A stretch of DNA of 32,500 nucleotides from Tubiluchus corallicola. Lineage: Eukaryota; Priapulida; Priapulimorpha; Priapulimorphida; Tubiluchidae. Shown one piece after another: positions 20,301 through 27,073 of the stretch (its first letter is position 1; each line of letters begins with the position of its first letter). Both the position numbers and the translations under genes were made by a program. A model generated the notes under the pieces. That model was given only the letters and a program-made list of their open reading frames with translations, was not told where the DNA came from and made no database searches. The stretch is from NCBI GenBank assembly GCA_030141605.1, contig JAQGDQ010001527.1, positions 1-32,500 on the forward strand, read 5' to 3'.

Positions 20301-23300
20301 TCACTTAAACTGTTTGTGGTGTACTAAAGGAAAGAACAAGTCACTCAGTATGTTGGGTTTATTTTACTGTTATCACTTAAACTGTTTGTGGTGTGCTAAA
20401 GGAAAGAACAAGTCACTCAGTATGTTGGGTTTATTTTACTGTTATCACTTAAACTGTTTGTGGTGTGCTAAAGGAAAGAACAAGTCACTCAGCATGTTGG
20501 GTTTATTTTACTGTTATCACTTAAACTGTTTGTGGTGTGCTAAAGGAAAGAACAAGTCACTCAGCATGTTGGGTTTATTTTACTGTTATCACTTAAACTG
20601 TTTGTGGTGTGCTAAAGGAAAGAACAAGTCACTCAGCATGTTGGGTTTATTTTGCTGTTATCACTTAAACTGTTTGTGGTGTGCTAAAGGAAAGAACAAG
20701 TCACTCAGTATGTTGGGTTTATTTTACTGTTATCACTTAAACTGTTTGTGGTGTGCTAAAGGAAAGAACAAGTCACTCAGTATGCTGGGTTTATTTTACT
20801 GTTATCACTTAAACTGTTTGTGGTGTGCTAAAGGAAAGAACAAGTCACTCAGCATGTTGGGTTTATTTTGCTGTTATCACTTAAACTGTTTGTGGTGTGC
20901 TAAAGGAAAGAACAAGTCACTTAGCATGTTGGGTTTATTTTACTGTTGTCACTTAAACTTAGACAAATATGATAAAGAATTTTGTGGAAAAACTGTCTGT
21001 AAAGCATAAAAGTTAATTTACACTACTGCAATAACAAAGTAGTTACCATTCGAAGTTATAACACTCCAGCGTCGTCGGAGCTGTAGCTTCTAATCTTATA
21101 TATATAGCAAAACCACTGAAATTAATATATCGAGAAAATAAACTAACATATTCTTTTGCGTAGTTAGCAAAGATTATGCTATGAAAACTCTGATTATTTT
21201 TGCAAACTTTACACAATGTTATCTAATAACTTGCCATTAAAATGGTCATCGTGGAAGTGTAAATTAAAATTTTATAGAGCATTACTGATAATAGATACAG
21301 GTTTTGTATGCAATAAGGCAGCATGTAGGGGAAATAAAACTTCAAGACGAATTTTTTTAGCTTTATGTAAATAAAACGTTTTTTGCCCTTTGACAAATCC
21401 CAGTTAACGAACCTGTCAAATTCCTCGGGAGTGGCATCGAGAAAATTGTTGAGCAAAGCCACTCCGGCATTGTTGACAAGCAGATGAACAGGAAGGCAAG
21501 ATTTCACCACTTTTTCAACTTCTTCCCAATCGGTTATGTCCACTTCGTGGATATGTATACCAGGACACTGAAACATGTACGAAATTTACGGTTTACGACC
21601 ACTTTTTCAACTTCAACCTAATAAGTTCAGTTTACGACCACTTTTTCAACTTCAACCTAATAAGTTGAGTTTACGACCACTTTTTCAACTTCAACCTAAT
21701 AAGTTCAGTTTACGACCACTTTTTCAACTTCAACCTAATAAGTTCTGATACACACATCTTGAATGTACAAGTGCTGTAGACGTAAAATATAGTTTCTAAC
21801 TCGAATGTGATCACTATCGTTCGAATACGCTTCACGCAGCAATACGCAGATATGAAACCGCCATTGCCAAGGTGATTATAGCGAGTTTTCGCCGTTTAGC
21901 TTTCTGGAAATTCTAGTTAGGTGAGTTTTGGTCACATTAGGACCTACAAACAATAATAATTTTTTTCTACGTGAGTTTTTGAGAGATGGAAGAAGCATGT
22001 AGTTATGTGTTGGGCATCTAACTGCAGTTCTTTCACTGAATAATGACACCTGCCAAAATTTTTCTCCCCAGTAAAATGTTGTGCAACCAAAACCTGTGCT
22101 TTCTTTTCTGCCTAATAGTAAAAGTTTTCGAACTAGTAGTAAAAAGTAATCTTACAAAGATTGTGCATATTGCTTGATTTTGTTCTGCAGTAAAACCACT
22201 ATTAGTTTGTTAAAAATTTTGCACCGAAACTGCAGCTAAATTATGCTAATTGCATGACATATCAAATATTTTAATGATAAAGAACATACGTGCCTGAAGT
22301 GCTGAATCATTCGAATCTGTAATTTTAGGTTAAACTCGTTCAAACTTGAACTTTCGATGCTGACCTCTACTGACTATTCAAACACGTAACAGACTCTGAG
22401 AAATTAAACACACACAAACTAAACATTGACAAAATGAACTACATTCATAGAAATTTCTTACATTGCGCCGACAACATGAGTAATATTTTGAAATAAATAA
22501 CTAAAAAGCAAAACGACTTTAAATACAGGGATGAGAACGACAAATTGCAAAAAACTCTGAAACAGGTCGGGGGTTTTGGGGCCTAGATGGGGTTCAAGGG
22601 AAGCCCCCTTGGAGCCAGCAACAAATTGCAATTTTGTGACCATAGCAAGCCTCTAAGTGGACTTAAAATATCAGTTACCTTGTTTCATGCATAATTTAAA
22701 ATACCCAACTATCAAGGATACATGATACCTAATTGTCTCAAAAACGCCTAAGTACTGGCCGCTCCTATGCAAAAGTATATAAAAACTGTCTGCAATTGAC
22801 TCAAATAACTCCGCACAATTGATTCTATATTTTTATACATAGAGATCTACGCGTGGTTACACTGATGTACGTGATGTAAACAAAGTGACGGCCTGCCAAC
22901 TAGCGACCAGCTTGTGAAATAATGTACTGGGTCCCTAAATATTTTCTCAACGAATTTACGCGATTTACAAAAATGGGATTACTGGCCTTCCAGAAACCCG
23001 GAATTCCGAGGATCCGCGGAAAATTCTCATCCCTGTAAATAAGTAACGGCAGTCCGAGATATAGCCAGTTTAAAAACTTACCTCGATTTTTAACGTTTCT
23101 AGTGAATCTTTACTCTTACTAAGGGCAAACACTACGGCTCCGCACTGACCCAGCGACTTGCAAATTGCTCTCCCAATTCCTGTAATTAAATAGCAAATTA
23201 AAAATTTAGTAATTAGCAAATTAAATCAGCTATGACTGCAAAACAAACTCTGGTAATGGTTTTCATTGGTGAAGACTAGGCTTTCAAGGTCAAATAACCC

Positions 23301-25266
23301 TACACCAACATTTCTCAATTTTTTTTTAAAGGAAAACCGGATGATTGTGTAAACACGAGTTCAGAATAAAGAATGCTCTAAAATATTGAAAATTACAAAA
23401 GTTTTTTTAAATCAAAGCTTAGATTAAATAATAATTACCTCGGATACTCAAATTTCGTTAAACTTTCAAAGCTGCGCGCGGCTCAGTGAATCTACTAAGA
23501 TTGGCAGCGGCGCATTTTTGTTACATTCGCGTGTCTAACAAATAGAAGGCGGTACCGTGATAAACATGATCGTGAACTGCTGTGTTAGTTTCTGACGTCA
23601 TATGACGTAGAGCCCATTTTCGTGACGTCATGCATTTAACCACTACTGTAACACTTACACAAACCTGCTTGACGCACAAGGGAAGATGCCTGCCATTGTA
23701 CAAACTGTGGTTAGTTTGTGACGTAAGCAATAGCTGTTCGGTTGCCGTTAATTAACTTTCTAAGCTAATTATTCAAATATAAGGAACAACTGCTAACTTT
23801 TATATGCAAGAAAATGTATATTTTGGACGGTAAATTAAAATGGGATTGTATCTGAACAATCGTCCGGTCTTCCTTTAAGTACAGTAGAAATGATAGCCAG
23901 CATCCACTTAAGCAAAGACATGGCTTTTATTCAGACACAAATATTTGTGACGGTTTGACCACTTAAGGCCACGTTCACACAACAAACCAACTAAATAAAA
24001 ACACAGCCTAAAAAAAGGAAAATCAACTCGGTGAGAAGTAAACAAGGTACAAAAGCAAATACAGTAGGCGCCGTTTAATAGATTAATGCTTAATTGACTC
24101 AAAAACACCTGGAAAGGGCCCATTCCCATTCAAGTGTACAGTCAACATCGGATATAAGGGACACCTTCGGAGCGGAAAAAAATCGTCCCTTATATAGTGA
24201 GACTATTAAGCATCACCTACTATGATAAAAAAACTAAAGTTATGTTACCCCAGGGGTGTGCAAATTGCGGCCCGCGGGCCACTTGCGGCCCGCCGAGAGA
24301 ATATGTGCGGCCCGCGAAGAGATTTGTCAACCTAACGAAAGTGCGGCCCGGGCGATTAATTGAGTGTATCCAGCTGAAGTCCGTGCCACGATCCCAAAGA
24401 TAGTGCGGGTAGTTTTTTCTACTAGATCGGATGCCATTAACCCTTACAAGACGGTTGTAGCTTAATGTCACTGTACTACACAGACTGTGTGATACACATT
24501 ACTAATATGCATTGTAATGAAATTACCACTATCTGTCCTGAAAGTAGAAATATATGGTTTGTAATATAAATTTTAATAACTTCTAAAATAGTTTCTTGAG
24601 TGTAGTAGTAATGATGTACGCAGGTCGGATGCAAAAAAAATCGTTATTAGGCCTTTCTGTACTTGGCTCTTTGATCAAACTGCTCGTGGCCCGCAGGAAT
24701 TGCGGGAAAGTTTAATGTGGCCCTTTGTCTTTAGATGGTCTAATTCAGAAACATTCACATTACAATATAGAAATATCAGTCATGCACAAAGTGGTAAATT
24801 TTGCTACGTTAAACTAACATACTGATAAACCATTGTGAATGTCAATGACACGTCAATTCCGCAACGGCAGCAAGACTTTTGGATTTTTCAGGGAACCTGA
24901 CACTATCCATCGTACAAAGAACACATTAATACTATTTCCAGATCGTATCGTTAGCGCCAGCACCTAAGCATCCAGAGAAGAATGGAGGGGTAAAAGCGAT
25001 CATTTATGTTTAACCTCTGTCCACGCTGTAATCTATTAGATTCAAAATTTTACTTTTTCTTCGCGGTATAACTTTATGCAACTTACACAACTTGTTGAAA
25101 ATGGAGAAAGACTAAAGGCAGACAACTAATGGTAATAAAGCAAAAATAGCTATAGTATAGGCCAACGTGCAAGCTTACTAGTCAGACATAAAGTAGTTGT
25201 AAAACATAGTATACCTTTTCCGGCTCCAGTTACAAGAGCCCTCTTTCCATCAAACCTTATGTCCAT
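8205..25266 (-). CDS. L-xylulose reductase / dicarbonyl reductase (DCXR-like short-chain dehydrogenase), complete, 7 exons
   Basis: The coding sequence is the join of 25266-25215, 23179-23082, 21567-21413, 18778-18736, 13660-13496, 10723-10606 and 8308-8205. Total 735 nt, giving 244 residues, the same length as vertebrate DCXR. All six introns are GT-AG with matching phases. Seen: cofactor motif TGAGKGIG (13-20), Lys39 at the NADPH 2'-phosphate position, NNAG (82-85), Ser136, Tyr149 and Lys153 of the active site, NPTVVMT after the catalytic helix, and a C-terminus [10 protein letters not shown]. Family knowledge: cytosolic, tetrameric, NADPH-dependent reduction of L-xylulose to xylitol and of alpha-dicarbonyls. 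Odd: the tetrad Asn107 is His (CAT). No frameshift or internal stop is present. Exons make up about 4 percent of the locus, and the introns are packed with repeats. Gene identity is confident; activity is uncertain because of residue 107. Confidence 0.93.
8323..8839. mobile_element. hAT-like non-autonomous element B, copy 1, in DCXR intron 6
   Basis: 517-bp copy with ends CAGGGATTAGAATGAC and GGGGAAAATTCTCATCTCTG (short inverted CAGGGATGAGAA termini in the family). It is flanked by AAAATT on both sides. Inside are a G-rich block (GGGGGTTGGAGGG and later AAGGGGGCG) and the marker ACCTAATTGTCTCAAAAACG. It is in the same orientation as the copy at 22526-23035 and inverted relative to 17844-18368. 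It has no coding capacity. Its left end is 13 bp from the intron 6 acceptor AG. Confidence 0.85.
8840..8996. other. Short unique intronic stretch
   Basis: Sequence between element B and the third 29-bp array, inside DCXR intron 6. Nothing else is recognised. Confidence 0.5.
8997..10330. repeat. 29-bp minisatellite array (array 3), about 46 units, in DCXR intron 6
   Basis: The unit starts TTAATCTGTTAATTATT and ends TTTCTACTGTTG, 29 bp. Common variants are CTATTG, CTGCTAATT, TTCCTATTG and CTCTTAATT. They recur in blocks, so segments of several units have been duplicated. Every unit contains TGTTAATCTGTTAAT-type inverted TTAA words. It is nearly pure A/T with a T-rich plus strand, so the reductase pre-mRNA (minus strand) would be A-rich here. 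Confidence 0.97.
10467..10502 (+). ncRNA. Hammerhead-ribozyme-like motif, probably a degenerate Penelope-type element remnant
   Basis: CCGACGA, then an inverted pair CGGCAA...TTGCCG, then GAAAC and GTTCGTC, in the order and spacing of a type I hammerhead core (CUGAUGA, stem II, GAAA, cleavage triplet GUC). Positions 4 and 7 of the first core box are C instead of U, and no clear stem I pairs the flanks, so an active ribozyme is unlikely. Such motifs are known in the terminal repeats of Penelope-like retroelements. No reverse transcriptase is seen nearby. Confidence 0.35.
10606..10723 (-). CDS. DCXR-like exon 6
   Basis: The acceptor TTTTTCTAG|ATT follows exon 5 in phase 0. The exon encodes [20 protein letters not shown] then [19 protein letters not shown] and ends GCAG|GTAAAA in phase 1. 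It carries the SDR NP-T segment after the catalytic helix and the mobile substrate loop. The sequence RIPLGQFA aligns without gaps to the family. Confidence 0.93.
10838..11455. repeat. 51-bp minisatellite, about 12 units, in DCXR intron 5
   Basis: Units of 51-52 bp contain CCATAAAACAAACAGTCTTG and GCTAAATTTAGTAAAATT. Two unit types, GACCATAAAAC and TACCATAAAAC, alternate. Since 51 is a multiple of 3, an 87-codon minus-strand frame with 17-residue repeats stays open. It has no start context or splice sites linking it to a gene. Confidence 0.93.
11456..11771. other. Intronic stretch without a recognised element
   Basis: AT-rich DNA in DCXR intron 5 between the 51-bp array and repeat A copy 2. 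No gene, terminal repeat or RNA-like structure was noticed. Confidence 0.5.
11772..12530. repeat. Interspersed repeat A, copy 2, with an internal tandem duplication
   Basis: Same family and orientation as 6876-7488. Here the CTCCATTTCA...GTTAAAGTCAGCCATTG part occurs twice (about 11805-11966 and 11967-12134), so a segment of about 170 bp has been duplicated. The right end (12504-12530) is uninterrupted and gives the unoccupied form of the site that carries a MITE in copy 1. Confidence 0.85.
12682..13471. mobile_element. Foldback/MITE-like element, copy 2, ending 25 bp from DCXR exon 5
   Basis: 790-bp copy with the same ends as 2041-2828 (TATAGGTTTTACATGTCAAA at left; the right end begins TATAGGTTTTACACGTCAAA in reverse complement). 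Its right half has expanded into about seven tandem 42-bp units carrying TTTGACTTACCTAAGTCACA; copy 1 has about half as many. The central part (about 12950-13080) is the least repetitive. It has no transposase. It lies in DCXR intron 5 right beside the exon 5 donor. Confidence 0.88.
13496..13660 (-). CDS. DCXR-like exon 5 (catalytic Ser, Tyr, Lys)
   Basis: 55 codons between acceptor TCTAG|ATT and donor AAG|GTTGGT, phase 0 at both ends. It encodes [10 protein letters not shown] through the SIVNISSQ strand with catalytic Ser136, YCSSK with Tyr149 and Lys153, and [16 protein letters not shown]. The translation continues open past the donor into the foldback element until 13295, so a retained intron would give a chimeric tail. 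Confidence 0.95.
13661..14099. other. Intronic stretch without a recognised element
   Basis: Start (3' end on the minus strand) of DCXR intron 4. The minus-strand open frame at 13650-13970 has no recognisable domain. Its overlap with exon 5 is only at the boundary. Confidence 0.5.
14100..15060 (-). mobile_element. Degenerate LINE 3' fragment on the minus strand
   Basis: A minus-strand frame around 14925-14845 encodes [20 protein letters not shown]. It matches the conceptual C-terminus of the plus-strand LINE fragment at 15405-16140 ([20 protein letters not shown]). Farther on, the minus strand at 14475-14399 matches the end of that fragment, including TTTTGAGTCTAGGCC just past the stop. The match is interrupted by about 370 bp of unrelated DNA. 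The frame is broken, so this is a dead copy of the end of a non-LTR retrotransposon ORF and its 3' UTR. Confidence 0.6.
15360..16170 (+). pseudogene. LINE (non-LTR retrotransposon) ORF2 C-terminal remnant, interrupted by a Tc1 element
   Basis: The plus strand reads [18 protein letters not shown], then [18 protein letters not shown] up to 15549. A C-x-C-G...T-E-x-H arrangement like this is typical after the reverse transcriptase domain of many LINEs. Translation resumes in frame after the Tc1 insertion (from 16052) with [20 protein letters not shown] and FTDRVMSF followed by TGA. In-frame stops before RWKIR show that the copy is dead. It lies in DCXR intron 4, antisense to the gene. Confidence 0.65.
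15552..16049 (-). mobile_element. Tc1/mariner element, internally deleted, with perfect 27-bp inverted ends
   Basis: Both ends read CAGTCATTTGCAAAAGTTTA followed by AGACCAA (15552-15578 and the complement of 16023-16049), 27 of 27 identical. The left flank is TA (15550-15551) and the right flank CA, a mutated TA target duplication. A minus-strand remnant within 15840-15725 encodes [20 protein letters not shown] then [13 protein letters not shown], the N-terminal helix-turn-helix of a Tc1-type transposase. The frame upstream is broken within a run of A, and the DDE catalytic part is missing, so the 498-bp copy is non-autonomous. Confidence 0.9.
16345..17226. repeat. 173-bp satellite-like array, five units, in DCXR intron 4
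   Basis: Units start at about 16361, 16534, 16707, 16880 and 17052 (period 172-173). Each contains ACATAATCAGTACATAAATG, CATAAAGTGGATTAACCTGA, ACAGACAGGTGACTAGCAGG and CCACAGATGGCGCCTCGTGC. The units are more than 95 percent alike by eye. The minus-strand open frames repeat the same peptides and are not genes. Confidence 0.95.
17227..17440. mobile_element. Possible non-LTR element 3' tail ending in ACTG/ACTA tetranucleotide repeats
   Basis: AT-rich sequence with AATAAAC near 17381 running into a tract of (ACTG)n and (ACTA)n at 17390-17437. Tetranucleotide tails like this are common at LINE and SINE 3' ends, but no coding remnant is attached. It could equally be a plain microsatellite. Confidence 0.35.
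17441..17843. other. Intronic stretch without a recognised gene
   Basis: More GC-rich than its surroundings, with short overlapping open frames on both strands (17527-17829). None shows a recognisable domain, signal peptide or paired splice sites. It begins with a small internal repeat of ATGTCCAA words (17560-17600). A fragment of an old transposon is possible. Confidence 0.4.
17844..18368. mobile_element. hAT-like non-autonomous element B, copy 2 (inverted), in DCXR intron 4
   Basis: 525-bp copy in the opposite orientation to the other two. It runs from CAGGGATGAGAATTTTGCGC to TTGTCATTCTCATCCCTG. It is flanked by GATGTAGT and GATATAGT, an 8-bp duplication with one difference, which supports hAT-type integration. 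The G-rich block here reads as C runs (CCCCCTTGAACCCCCCATGG). No transposase frame is present. Confidence 0.87.
18369..18735. other. Intronic stretch without a recognised element
   Basis: Single-copy DNA between element B copy 2 and DCXR exon 4. Nothing was recognised on either strand. Confidence 0.5.
18736..18778 (-). CDS. DCXR-like exon 4 (43 nt, contains the position of catalytic Asn107)
   Basis: Very short exon between CTTTCAG|AACG and CACAG|GTAAAC. It enters in phase 2, completing Arg102, and leaves in phase 0. It encodes [14 protein letters not shown]. The residue aligned with the tetrad Asn107 of the family is the His in DVHVKA. Both splice sites are good consensus and the frame joins exons 3 and 5 exactly. 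Confidence 0.92.
18900..20960. repeat. 72-bp minisatellite, about 28 units, in DCXR intron 3
   Basis: Units contain CACTTAAACTGTTTGTGGTG, CTAAAGGAAAGAACAAGTCA and TATGTTGGGTTTATTTTACT. Variants such as AACAGGTCACTCAGTATGTCG and GGACAGATGACTC recur in the same order (near 19180-19260 and 19970-20055), showing duplication of multi-unit blocks. Since 72 is a multiple of 3, plus-strand frames with a 24-residue repeat stay open for up to 315 codons. They are antisense to the gene and have no independent support. Confidence 0.97.
20961..21412. other. Intronic stretch without a recognised element
   Basis: AT-rich DNA at the donor side of DCXR intron 3. The minus-strand frame at 21223-21576 is exon 3 read through its donor and is not a separate gene. 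Confidence 0.55.
21413..21567 (-). CDS. DCXR-like exon 3 (NNAG motif)
   Basis: 155 nt between TTTCAG|TGTCCT and GACAG|GTTCGT, phase 0 in and phase 2 out. It encodes [40 protein letters not shown] and [11 protein letters not shown]. The VDITD segment contacts the adenine ring in SDRs, and NNAG (82-85) stabilises the central sheet. The coding segment for [10 protein letters not shown] resembles the adjacent intronic 39-bp repeat. Confidence 0.95.
21590..21745. repeat. 39-bp tandem repeat, about 4 units, beside exon 3
   Basis: Units contain TTTACGACCACTTTTTCAAC followed by TTCAACCTAATAAGTTCAG and lie 22 bp beyond the exon 3 acceptor, in intron 2. The core CCACTTTTTCAACTTC is identical to 21508-21523 inside exon 3. 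The units are nearly identical to one another. Confidence 0.9.
21746..22121. other. Intronic stretch without a recognised element
   Basis: Single-copy DNA in DCXR intron 2. No coding motif or terminal repeat was found. Confidence 0.5.
22122..22370. mobile_element. Truncated, diverged copy of the 402-bp hAT-like MITE
   Basis: Matches the right two-thirds of 7489-7890 in the same orientation. Shared blocks include TTGATTTTGTTCTGCAGTAA, AAACTGCAGCTAAATTATGC and TCAAATATTTTAATGATAAA. The left end and its inverted terminus are missing and the right terminus is decayed. It lies in DCXR intron 2. Confidence 0.75.
22526..23035. mobile_element. hAT-like non-autonomous element B, copy 3, in DCXR intron 2
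   Basis: 510-bp copy running from CAGGGATGAGAACGAC to CGCGGAAAATTCTCATCCCTG (last 20 bases GCGGAAAATTCTCATCCCTG). It is flanked by TAAATA on both sides. It has the best-preserved termini of the three copies. Its right end lies 46 bp from the exon 2 donor. Confidence 0.87.
23082..23179 (-). CDS. DCXR-like exon 2 (Rossmann fold, NADPH-binding turn)
   Basis: 98 nt between ATTACAG|GAATTG and ATCGAG|GTAAGT, phase 1 in and phase 0 out. It completes the glycine motif ([14 protein letters not shown]) and encodes [19 protein letters not shown]. Ser38-Lys39 after the second strand replaces Ser38-Arg39 of vertebrate DCXR and keeps a basic residue suited to NADPH. Confidence 0.94.
23180..23516. other. 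Intronic stretch without a recognised element
   Basis: Acceptor-side part of DCXR intron 1. AT-rich, with no coding or mobile-element signature that I can identify. Confidence 0.5.
23560..23850. repeat. Interspersed repeat C, copy 1, in DCXR intron 1
   Basis: Same family and orientation as 26085-26335. Shared blocks include TTGACGC-CAAGGGAA, GTGACGTAAGCAATAGCTGT and the end GAACAATCG. The left part carries several TGACGTCA/TGACGTCAT words (CRE-like palindromes). The class of repeat is unknown; it has no coding capacity. Confidence 0.75.
24251..24730. mobile_element. hAT (Charlie-like) element fragment with GCGGCCCGCGGGCC terminus
   Basis: The left end CAGGGGTGTGCAAATTGCGG continues CCCGCGGGCCACTTGCGGCCCG. 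This is the characteristic terminal sequence of a widespread group of animal hAT elements. Further GCGGCCCG words follow to 24350, and a weak counterpart (TGGCCCGCAGG, GTGGCCCTTTG) lies at 24686-24724. An intact right terminus and target duplication were not found, so the copy is decayed. The short open frames over it are not genes. Confidence 0.65.
24731..25214. other. Intronic stretch without a recognised element
   Basis: Donor-side part of DCXR intron 1. Nothing was recognised on either strand. Confidence 0.5.
25215..25266 (-). CDS. DCXR-like exon 1 (start codon and first glycines)
   Basis: The ATG at 25266-25264 in GACCAGCAATGG is the only Met that gives a family-length N-terminus. The exon encodes [17 protein letters not shown] and ends AAAG|GTATAC in phase 1, splitting the Gly18 codon of TGAGKGIG. 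The 5' UTR start is not visible. An AG two bases before the ATG could be a splice acceptor, cis or trans. Confidence 0.94.
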
Positions 25267-25670
25267 TGCTGGTCAGTAATTATTTAAAGCAAATGCCAAG
25301 CCTGAAACAGTCAGAGAGGACCATCCGTTTGCGTACAAAATGCATTAATAATAAAACAATATTATTGTTGGTGATCGATCGAAATCTTATTCTTAGGTAG
25401 CAAAACTTAGGACAACCTTAAAAACGTACGGGAGAAATATTTCTTCTTATTAAAACGAATAATTTTTTTCTCACTACTACTGTAGTACTAGTTCACTTTA
25501 TGTACTTTCTACAGTACATGCCGGGCCGCTATCATTTGCACTGTGCGCATTTTCAGGATTTCGTTGTCATTGCGAATGGCTAAAGAGAAACCACCAGGAC
25601 TTCTCCATGTGAGTAAAATTATTAGTTGCTTGTTACAGGGTTTAGTATGAGTGAGCATCGAACGTTCAAA
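25267..25670. other. Upstream region of the reductase gene
   Basis: Contains the presumed 5' UTR and promoter of the minus-strand reductase. I see no convincing TATA box at a fitting distance. The rest has no recognised feature. Confidence 0.4.
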
Positions 25671-26087
25671 TTCATTTTAAGTGTTTTTTGATGCAACTTA
25701 AATTACACAAACTTTATTTATTTTAAGTGTTTCTGATGCACATTATATTATATAAACTTTATTTATTTCAAGTGTTTTTGATGCACCTTATATAAACTTT
25801 ATTTATTTTAAGTGTTTTTGATGTACCTTAAATTATATAACTTTATTTATTTTAAGTGTTTTTGATGCACCTTAAATTATATAAACTTTGTTTATTTTAA
25901 GTGTTTTTGTTGCACCTTAAATTATATAAACTTTATTTATTTTAAGTGTTTCCGATGCACTTTATATTATATCAACTTTATTTATTTTAAGTGTTTTTGA
26001 TGCACCTTAAATTATATAAACTTTATTTATTTTAGGTGTTTTTGATGCACCTTAAATTACACAAACTTTATTTATTTTAAGTGTTTT
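25671..26087. repeat. 45-bp minisatellite, about 9 units
   Basis: Units start at about 25681, 25727, 25772, 25812, 25856, 25901, 25946, 25991, 26036 and 26081 and contain TTATTTTAAGTGTTTTTGAT and GCACCTTAAATTATATAAAC. One unit is 5 bp short. The array ends exactly where interspersed repeat C copy 2 starts. It lies about 400 bp upstream of the reductase start. Confidence 0.93.
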
Positions 26088-26335
26088 TCGTGACATCACG
26101 CGTTTGAACAGTAACACTTATGCCAACATGCTTGACGCGCAAGGGAATATGCCTGTTATTGCACAAACTGTGGTTATTTTCTGACGTAAGCAATAGCTGT
26201 GTTCGGCTGCCATTAATTATCTGTCTGACATAATTATTAAAATATAAGAAACAATTACTAACTTTTAAGGGCAAGAAAATGTATGTTTTCGACTGTAAAT
26301 TAAAATGAAATTGAGTCTAAACAATCGTAAACTAC
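26085..26335. repeat. Interspersed repeat C, copy 2
   Basis: Homologous to 23560-23850 in the same orientation, from TTTTCGTGAC to AACAATCGT. It is between the reductase and protease genes. The minus-strand open frame 26077-26274 is a product of this repeat, and a similar frame exists in copy 1. Confidence 0.75.
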
Positions 26336-26924
26336 TTTACGTAGTATTAATGCAGCTCCACACCCTCACATAAAGTCACTGGGAGCAAAAAAAATTTTCA
26401 GCATTTTTTTTACCTTGTGGCTTAGTCCTTTGACCTTTTGAACCAAAAAAACAGTAGATCTTTAAGTCTTACCCAGCCGTGTATCCGTTTGCCTTACATT
26501 AGTGTTGTCCTGAAAATGTCTTGTTTGAACCACTCACTAAAATATGCTCCTTGTCAAGTGTTATAAGTTACACTAGTTTGCTTGTCTAGATGTCGTTACT
26601 GTCTATAGGTTACAGTATGTTTGACTGGATGTGCTGTAATTGGTGTTTTAGCCAGATTTAGATATGTAAATGTCTTTCTTTATGAGCTAAACTGCAAGGG
26701 TAGTGTAGCAGAGAAAAGATTGGGGACGCAGTTTCGAAATGGTCGCCCATCTAATTTTGATCAAAATTGGTGTTGCTTATCTTTGCTTATCTTATTGAGT
26801 GCGCACCAGGATTCAGTTATCCCGTAAAATTTAGCAACGTCAGATACTCAGAGGCCAATTGCTTTACAGCAAGTAAGCATATCTGGAGCTAAGCCATAGC
26901 CAGTGTCAGGAATACATTTTCTTT
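26336..26924. other. Intergenic stretch without a recognised gene
   Basis: The plus-strand open frame at 26621-26827 has no recognisable domain and its codons look like chance. No RNA gene or mobile element was identified. Confidence 0.45.
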
Positions 26925-26930
26925 TTTATT
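26925..26930 (-). terminator. Candidate polyadenylation signal of the serine protease gene
   Basis: AATAAA on the minus strand, 144 bp beyond the protease stop codon at 27074-27076. The distance is reasonable for a short 3' UTR. It is the nearest canonical signal that I see downstream of the stop. Confidence 0.4.
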
Positions 26931-27073
26931 GTAACTTCTATGTTAAACTATATAGACAAAATGACTTAAAAATGACTGCCAAAAATCTAGAGCCTATGCT
27001 GTAAGTACAACTCCATTAAATTTGTGTATTTCTATGTGAAGTAACAACACTTATAATGTTTTACATTAACTTG

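Noticed and set aside
18945-21009. Plus-strand frames encoding 24-residue [20 protein letters not shown] repeats
   Set aside because: The 72-bp unit is a multiple of 3, so frames remain open by default. They are antisense within an intron and have no promoter, splice or homology support.
24197-24471. Overlapping short frames rich in Arg, Gly and Pro
   Set aside because: They fall on the GC-rich terminus of a hAT element.
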